NCBI GenBank assembly: GCA_036389955.1
Contig: DASVVJ010000412.1
Span: forward strand, 1-18,436
Reading direction: 5' to 3'
Source of the DNA: DATHBR01 sp036389955
GTDB lineage: Bacteria; Myxococcota; Myxococcia; Myxococcales; Myxococcaceae
DNA length: 18,436 nt
The position numbers were made by a program, and so were the translations under genes. This document shows, in pieces, positions 14,105 to 18,436 of the stretch. Numbering within the stretch: the stretch's first letter is position 1; each line of letters opens with the position of its first letter. The notes beneath the pieces are model-generated. The model made no database searches. It saw nothing but the letters and a program-made list of their open reading frames with translations, and was not told the origin of the DNA.

Positions 14105-15904
14105 ATGGAAACGTCTGATGAGAATCGCGTCAAAGAGTTCACTCGACGCGCACTGTGGATCTTCGTAAGCCGGGTAGTGCCTCTGTCGCCGATTGCCGCC
14201 TACCTCAACGGGATGGTGCTCGGGGTCAAGGAGTGGGACGGCGTCAGGTACGTCGCCGCGGTGCTGCCCTTCATCATCATCGGGTGCGGCGTCCTCTACC
14301 CCTACCTGGTGCTGCGCTCGCTGGTGCGGAAGTCGCTGACGCCGCAGCCGGGGGATGCGCCGGGTGATCGCCTCATCCGCATGCTGAAGCTGCCCTGGAA
14401 GGGCGCGCTCTACACCTCGCTCATCGCCTGGACGATGGGCGGCTTCTTCTTCGCGCTGCCGTATTGCCGGTTCGGGCCCGAGGTGAAGCCCTGGTACCTG
14501 GTGGGTGTGGGTACGGTGATTGGCGTGTGCTTCGGTGTGGTGCTGATGTTCCCCATCAGCCTGGGCCTGGAGAAGCTGCTCTTCCCGCTGGTGCTCAAGG
14601 AGAAGCAGACCCACAACAACGCGGTGTTCACCAGCAGCGGCGTGTTCTGGCCGCGCCAGTCCTGGTTCCTGCCCTTCACGTTCGTCGCCTCGCTGGTGAC
14701 CACGGTGCTGCTGGGCGCGTGCGTGGTGGTGGCCAAGCTGCTGGACTTCCGGCAGCAGCTGCTGGTGCAGCTGCAGGCCGAAGGCGCCACCGAGTCGGTG
14801 AAGAAGCTCAGCAACCTGGGCGACGGCCTCTTCGTGGACCTGGCGTTCGCGCTGCCGTGGGTGTGCCTGGTGGTCATCATCCTGCCGGGTGTCACCGCGT
14901 GGATGCTGGCGCGCCGTCAGGCGCAGGGCGCCGGCGCGGTGGGCAAGGCCGTGGAAGGCCTGGCCGCCGGCCGCATTTCGCCTCCGGAGTGGGTGTCCAC
15001 CGATGAAATTGGCACCCTGGCGTCCGCGCTCAACAACGTGCTCTTCAAGCTGCGGCAGATCCCCGAGACGCTGGCCTCGAGCGCCAGCCGGCTGGTGGCC
15101 GCGGGCAACGAGCTGACCGAGGCCAACAACGAGCAGCAGCAGAGCCTCAACCAGCAGGCCGCCGCCATCCAGCAGACGCAGGTGACGTCGCAGGAGATCA
15201 AGCAGACCTCGCAGATGACCTCCGAGCGCGCCGAGGCGATGCTCCGGGTGGCCCGTCGCGCCGAGGACCTGGGCCACGAGGGCGAGGCCGCCATCGAGCA
15301 GTCCGTGGCGGGCCTGTCCACCATTCAGCAGTTCGTGGATGCCATGCAGGTGAAGCTCAACCGTCTGGCGGAGAGCGCCACGCAGATCGGCGAAATCACC
15401 GAGGCGGTGAAGGACATGGCGGACCAGTCCAACCTGCTGGCCGTGAACGCCGCCATCGAGGCGGCTCGCGCGGGCGAGAACGGCAAGGGCTTCGCGGTGC
15501 TGGCGCGCGAAATCCGCGCGCTGGCCGACCAGTCGGTGAAGAGCACCACGCGCATCCGCGGCATCCTGGGCGAGGTCATCAGCGCCATCCGGGCCGCGGC
15601 GACGATGGTCGAGCAGGGCTCGCGCGACATCGCCGGAGGCCTGGAGCGCATGAGGGCCTCGTCCGACAGCTTGCGTGAGCTGTCACGGCTGTCGCAGGAG
15701 AACTCGGCGGCGATGCGGCAGATCGTCGCGGCGGTGAATCAGCAGAACGCCGGCATCTCGCAGATCTTCAGCGCCATCGCGGACCTGTCGCAGATCATGG
15801 ATGCGACGCTGCGGCGGCTGGAGTCCACGCAGCAGGCCACCGAGACACTGCAGACGGTGTCCACGGAAGTGAGCCAGATGGCCAGCCAGTTCACCGTGAA
15901 CTGA
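14105..15904 (+). CDS. Methyl-accepting chemotaxis-like protein with polytopic membrane sensor
   Basis: The protein has 599 residues. About six hydrophobic segments fill residues 17-270 (clearest at 48-72, 101-121, 128-160, 190-212 and 245-270) with only short loops, so there is no large periplasmic ligand domain. A HAMP-like linker follows (about 265-325, with AVEGLAAGRISPPEW and STDEIGTLASALN). Then comes a long cytoplasmic signalling coiled coil whose hairpin tip NLLAVNAAIEAARAGE and GFAVLAREIRALADQS are the canonical CheA/CheW-binding region. No C-terminal CheR-docking pentapeptide is present. Such receptors feed a CheA kinase; no che genes are in the window, so it is an orphan receptor that may sense the membrane state or an intramembrane signal (inference). 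The ATG at 14105 was taken over a GTG at 14099; both have G-rich ribosome sites. Its stop overlaps the convergent kinase gene by 14 bp. Confidence 0.92.
   Translation: METSDENRVKEFTRRALWIFVSRVVPLSPIAAYLNGMVLGVKEWDGVRYVAAVLPFIIIGCGVLYPYLVLRSLVRKSLTPQPGDAPGDRLIRMLKLPWKGALYTSLIAWTMGGFFFALPYCRFGPEVKPWYLVGVGTVIGVCFGVVLMFPISLGLEKLLFPLVLKEKQTHNNAVFTSSGVFWPRQSWFLPFTFVASLVTTVLLGACVVVAKLLDFRQQLLVQLQAEGATESVKKLSNLGDGLFVDLAFALPWVCLVVIILPGVTAWMLARRQAQGAGAVGKAVEGLAAGRISPPEWVSTDEIGTLASALNNVLFKLRQIPETLASSASRLVAAGNELTEANNEQQQSLNQQAAAIQQTQVTSQEIKQTSQMTSERAEAMLRVARRAEDLGHEGEAAIEQSVAGLSTIQQFVDAMQVKLNRLAESATQIGEITEAVKDMADQSNLLAVNAAIEAARAGENGKGFAVLAREIRALADQSVKSTTRIRGILGEVISAIRAAATMVEQGSRDIAGGLERMRASSDSLRELSRLSQENSAAMRQIVAAVNQQNAGISQIFSAIADLSQIMDATLRRLESTQQATETLQTVSTEVSQMASQFTVN
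15887..15903. repeat. 17-bp palindrome over two convergent stop codons
   Basis: CAGTTCACCGTGAACTG has 8-bp perfect arms around a single central C. It includes the kinase stop (15891-15893, minus strand) and most of the chemoreceptor stop (15902-15904). In RNA from either strand it would fold as a 6-bp stem with a 5-nt loop. There is no T-run on either side, so it is not a textbook terminator. Confidence 0.5.
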
Positions 15905-17354
15905 GCGGCAGCGTCAGCACGAACGCCGTGTCCCCAGGCACGGAGGAGAAGCTCAGCTCTCCTCCGTGCGCGCGGACAATCTTCCGGGCCAGCGGCAGGC
16001 CCAGCCCGGTGCCCTTCTCCCGGGTGGTGAAGAAGGGCTCGAAGATGCGCCCGCGCTCAGGCTCGGGGATGCCCGGCCCGGAGTCCCTCACCTCAATCGT
16101 GTAGCGCGCGGCTTCGGCCCGGCCCGTCACCCGCACCCGGGCTCCCGGGGGCGAGGCCTGCACGGCGTTCTTCACCAGGTTCACCAGCGCCGCGGTGAGC
16201 AGGCTCCCGTCCGCCTCGAGCTGGGCGGGGGCGGCCTCCACCTCCAGCTTCACGCTCTTGTTCTCGGCCTCCACGGCCAGCAACTCGCACGCGCTGGAGA
16301 GCAGGGCAGGGGCCTCGAGCGGCGCGCGGGCCAGCGGTTGCTCGCGGGCGAAGGCCAGGAAGTCCTCGACGATGCGCTGCAGGTACGTCACCTCGCGGCG
16401 GATGCGGGCCACGTGCTCGCCGGCCTCGGTGACGCTGCCCGCCTTCAGGTCCTCGGCGAGCAGGCCGGAGAACAGCTCGATGCCGCCCAGCGGGTTGCGC
16501 ACCTCGTGGGCCACCCCCGCCAGCATCAGCTTGAGCTGCCGGTCCCGGCTCTCCAGGGCTCCGCGCATGACTTCGAGTTCGCGGGCCAGCACCCCAATTT
16601 CCCAGATGGGCTCGGGCGGCACGGGCGTCGTCAGGTCTCCCCGGCCGATGCGCAGCGCCGAGTCCATCAGCCGCCGCAGCGGCCGGCCCAGTCCGCGCGC
16701 GGTGAGCACCGCCATCGCCGCCAGCACCGCCAGGGCCACGGCGCTGGCCACCGCGTAGGCGCGGGAGAGCTGCGCCAGCGGACCGAAGAAGGCGGCGGTC
16801 CCCTCCACGGCCACCGCACCCACCACCGCGCCGTCCTGGCGCACGGGCGCATAGCCTGTCTTGTAGAGCCGCCCATCCGAGCCGGTGAAGAGCACCTGGC
16901 TGGCGGCGCGCTCCCCGGCGAACACCCGCGCCAGCTCGAGCCGGTCCCGGGCCAGCTCCGGCGCCTCGGTGCCCACCGGCAGTGAGCCGCCCACGTCCAC
17001 CCGCACCCGGCCCTGTAGGTCCACCGCGTATACGCGGCGCAGGCCGCTGGCCTGGCGCACCTCGTCCAGCAGCCGGGTGAGGTTGCGCCACGTGCGGGTG
17101 CCCTGCACGTCATCCCCCGGCTCGAGGGTGAGCATCCGCTCGCCGTTCACCTGGCTGGCGGCGGCGGCGGCGACGGCGGACAGGCTCTGGCCCAGCTCCT
17201 CCTCCAGAATGGAGCGCGCCAGCGCGTAGCCCACCGTGCCCAGCAGCCCGAAGAAGGCCAGCGCTGGCAGCAGGAAGGCCAGGAGCAGCCGCGCCGTGAG
17301 CGAGTTCAGCGCGCCACGCGGCACTTCGGGAGGAGCAGGGGAGTCGCCGCTCAT
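15891..17354 (-). CDS. Membrane sensor histidine kinase (HAMP, HisKA, HATPase)
   Basis: The protein has 487 residues. Its first membrane helix is at about 20-45, followed by a periplasmic domain of about 150 residues (50-197) of single-Cache type, with RVYAVDLQGRVRVDVGGSLP and LYKTGYAPVRQDGAVVGAVAVEG. A second helix is at about 198-219 and a HAMP at about 219-273. The HisKA H-box VAHEVRNPLGG holds phospho-acceptor His283. The ATP-binding domain has NLVKNAVQASPPGA (N box), VRDSGPGIPEPERG (G1), FEPFFTTREKGTGLGL (F/G2) and a final ARKIVRAHGGELSF. It autophosphorylates in response to a periplasmic signal and passes phosphate to an unknown regulator; the nearest is the NtrC-like protein about 3.9 kb away. 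The ATG at 17354 lies 7 bp after the antiporter stop without a strong ribosome site of its own, suggesting coupled translation. Confidence 0.94.
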   Translation of the reverse strand: MSGDSPAPPEVPRGALNSLTARLLLAFLLPALAFFGLLGTVGYALARSILEEELGQSLSAVAAAAASQVNGERMLTLEPGDDVQGTRTWRNLTRLLDEVRQASGLRRVYAVDLQGRVRVDVGGSLPVGTEAPELARDRLELARVFAGERAASQVLFTGSDGRLYKTGYAPVRQDGAVVGAVAVEGTAAFFGPLAQLSRAYAVASAVALAVLAAMAVLTARGLGRPLRRLMDSALRIGRGDLTTPVPPEPIWEIGVLARELEVMRGALESRDRQLKLMLAGVAHEVRNPLGGIELFSGLLAEDLKAGSVTEAGEHVARIRREVTYLQRIVEDFLAFAREQPLARAPLEAPALLSSACELLAVEAENKSVKLEVEAAPAQLEADGSLLTAALVNLVKNAVQASPPGARVRVTGRAEAARYTIEVRDSGPGIPEPERGRIFEPFFTTREKGTGLGLPLARKIVRAHGGELSFSSVPGDTAFVLTLPLSSR

Positions 17355-17361
17355 ACCGGGC

Positions 17362-18436
17362 TCAGGAGGCCTTCTGCTGGGCGTCCTGCTCGAACAGGCT
17401 CTCCAGCTCCTTGCGGGCCTGGGCGGCCATCTCCGCCAGCTTCTTCTCGTCCTTGTGGTGCGGGTAGACGCTGAGCAGCAGCCGCTCGTCATGGTCCCGG
17501 AAGCGTTCAATCGTGCTGCGGCTCTCCGAGTACGTCATCCCCAGCTCCTCGAGCACCTCGCGGGCCTGCTCCAGGCTGGACACCCACGTCTCGCGCATCA
17601 CGTGTTTGATGCCCATGTTGAGCAGCTGGTACGTGTGCTGGCGGTTGCGGGCGCGCGCGAAGATGGTGAGGTGGGGGAAGTGCTGCTGCACCGTCTCCGC
17701 CGTGCGGATGGAGGCGGCCACGTCGTCGATGGCAAGCACGAACACCTTCGCCTTGTCCGCGTGCGCGGCCCGGAGCATGTCCAGCCGCGAGGCATCGCCG
17801 TAGTAGATCTTGTTGCCGAAGCGCTTGAGGAAGTCGATGTGCTCGGGGTTGACGTCCAGCGCGGTGAAGCCGATGTGCTTGGCGCGCAGCACACGGGCAA
17901 TCACCTGCCCCACGCGGCCCATGCCGGCGATGATGACGGGGTTGTCCTCGTGCACGTTCACGTCGAACTCGCGCTTGGCCTTCTGCTGGAAGCGCGGGCG
18001 CACCCACCGCGAGTAGGCGGTGAACAGCAGCGGGGTGGTGACCATGGAAAGGCTCACCACCACCACCAGCAGATCCGCCATGGCCCGGTCCATGACCTTG
18101 AAGCCCACCGCGAGCCCGAAGAGCACGAAGGCGAACTCGCCGCCCTGGGAGATGACGATGCCCATGCTCAGGCCGGACTCGCTGCTGCCCAGGCTCACCC
18201 GGCCGATGACGAAGAGCACCGGCGTGACGGCCATGGAGAGGCTCACCACCACCACCAGCAGGTCCGCCAGCTCCCGCTCCATCACCCGGAAGCCCACCGC
18301 GAGCCCGAAGAGCACGAAGGCGAACTCACCGCCCTGCGAGATGACCACCGCCATGCTCAGCGCGGGCTCGTTGCTCTTGAAGGCCCACTTGCCCAGGGCG
18401 AAGAGCACCAGCGCCTTGAGCGCCACCAGCCCGAGC
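17362..18436 (-). CDS. Kef-type K+/H+ antiporter, C-terminal part (partial, runs off the window)
   Basis: Only the last 358 or so codons are present; the start lies beyond 18436. The protein is a CPA2-family cation:proton antiporter of the KefB/KefC type. Visible are the last membrane helices with the SQGGEFAFVLFGLAVGF motif and VVVVSLSM..TP, then a cytoplasmic RCK/TrkA-N domain with the nucleotide-binding GMGRVG and acidic ALDVNPEHID, the YYGDASRLDMLRAA segment, and the typical MRETWVSSLEQAREVLEELG tail, ending with a charged helix. Kef proteins expel K+ in exchange for H+, under nucleotide or glutathione-adduct control. The oddity is that the SQGGEFAF two-helix segment occurs twice in tandem, 63 residues apart; normally it occurs once. 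The histidine kinase gene follows after 7 bp and is probably co-transcribed. Confidence 0.92.
   Translation of the reverse strand, partial: LGLVALKALVLFALGKWAFKSNEPALSMAVVISQGGEFAFVLFGLAVGFRVMERELADLLVVVVSLSMAVTPVLFVIGRVSLGSSESGLSMGIVISQGGEFAFVLFGLAVGFKVMDRAMADLLVVVVSLSMVTTPLLFTAYSRWVRPRFQQKAKREFDVNVHEDNPVIIAGMGRVGQVIARVLRAKHIGFTALDVNPEHIDFLKRFGNKIYYGDASRLDMLRAAHADKAKVFVLAIDDVAASIRTAETVQQHFPHLTIFARARNRQHTYQLLNMGIKHVMRETWVSSLEQAREVLEELGMTYSESRSTIERFRDHDERLLLSVYPHHKDEKKLAEMAAQARKELESLFEQDAQQKAS
18044..18360. repeat. Tandem in-frame 189-bp duplication within the antiporter gene
   Basis: 18044-18171 and 18233-18360 align without gaps at an offset of 189 bp (63 codons). By hand I count 113 identical positions out of 128, including a 39-bp identical run (18100-18138 against 18289-18327). 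Weaker similarity continues outward from the core. Both copies encode SQGGEFAFVLFGLAVGF and ADLLVVVVSLSM. The copies differ at 15 core positions, many of them amino-acid changing, so they are diverged repeats rather than an assembly echo. Confidence 0.9.

Noticed and set aside
13937..15277. 446-codon open frame on the minus strand opposite the chemoreceptor gene
   Set aside because: His/Arg/Gln-rich translation with no recognisable domain; the plus strand here encodes a canonical receptor.
18044..18360. The antiporter repeat as a sequencing or assembly duplication
   Set aside because: The two copies differ at 15 of 128 core positions, many of them amino-acid changing, which an assembly error would not produce.

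Overview
The window is a very GC-rich, densely packed stretch of bacterial chromosome. It most resembles a myxobacterium (order Myxococcales, perhaps the Cystobacter, Archangium or Stigmatella side). That assignment is inference. It rests on the composition, the many lipoproteins and signal-transduction genes, the NtrC-type regulator with a sigma-54 promoter, and a lipoprotein toxin with an immunity partner. I see no tRNA, rRNA, CRISPR array or insertion sequence.

Layout. (1) 35-3507, minus strand: a housekeeping run proA > rsfS > rlmH > rtcB-like, with very short gaps and one stop/start overlap. A small TPR gene (3530-3844) diverges from proA only 22 bp away. (2) 3922-6284, minus strand: a lower-GC two-gene cassette. 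It holds a lipoprotein with a C-terminal HNH-like nuclease region, then, 5 bp on, a SUKH/SMI1-like gene that is probably its immunity protein. The arrangement recalls the SitA/SitI toxins that myxobacteria pass by outer-membrane exchange. (3) 6370-8726, minus strand: a ClpN-like/HEAT-like protein without an ATPase, and an outer-membrane beta-barrel. A small lipoprotein (8798-9337) diverges from the barrel gene. (4) 9353-12036, minus strand: an NtrC-family activator, then a secreted coiled-coil protein. Between them lie a full-consensus sigma-54 promoter (10467-10481) and a palindrome at a typical enhancer distance. (5) 12187-13866, plus strand: a Nudix hydrolase and a TenA/PqqC-like protein with a full set of diiron oxidase-type ligands, preceded by an AT-rich promoter. 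(6) 14105-18436: a polytopic chemoreceptor-like protein on the plus strand. Its stop overlaps the stop of a convergent histidine kinase. The kinase sits 7 bp downstream of a Kef-type antiporter gene that runs off the window and carries a tandem in-frame duplication of a 63-residue membrane segment.

Working together. ProA makes proline precursors, while RsfS and RlmH act on the large ribosomal subunit and the RtcB-like ligase on RNA ends. The toxin cassette looks like a self-contained kin-discrimination or competition unit. The NtrC-like activator, palindrome, sigma-54 promoter and coiled-coil gene form a plausible local circuit. The antiporter and kinase are probably co-transcribed. The best candidates for something undescribed are the lipoprotein-nuclease/SUKH pair, the duplicated antiporter segment, the sigma-54 circuit and the UndA-like diiron protein.
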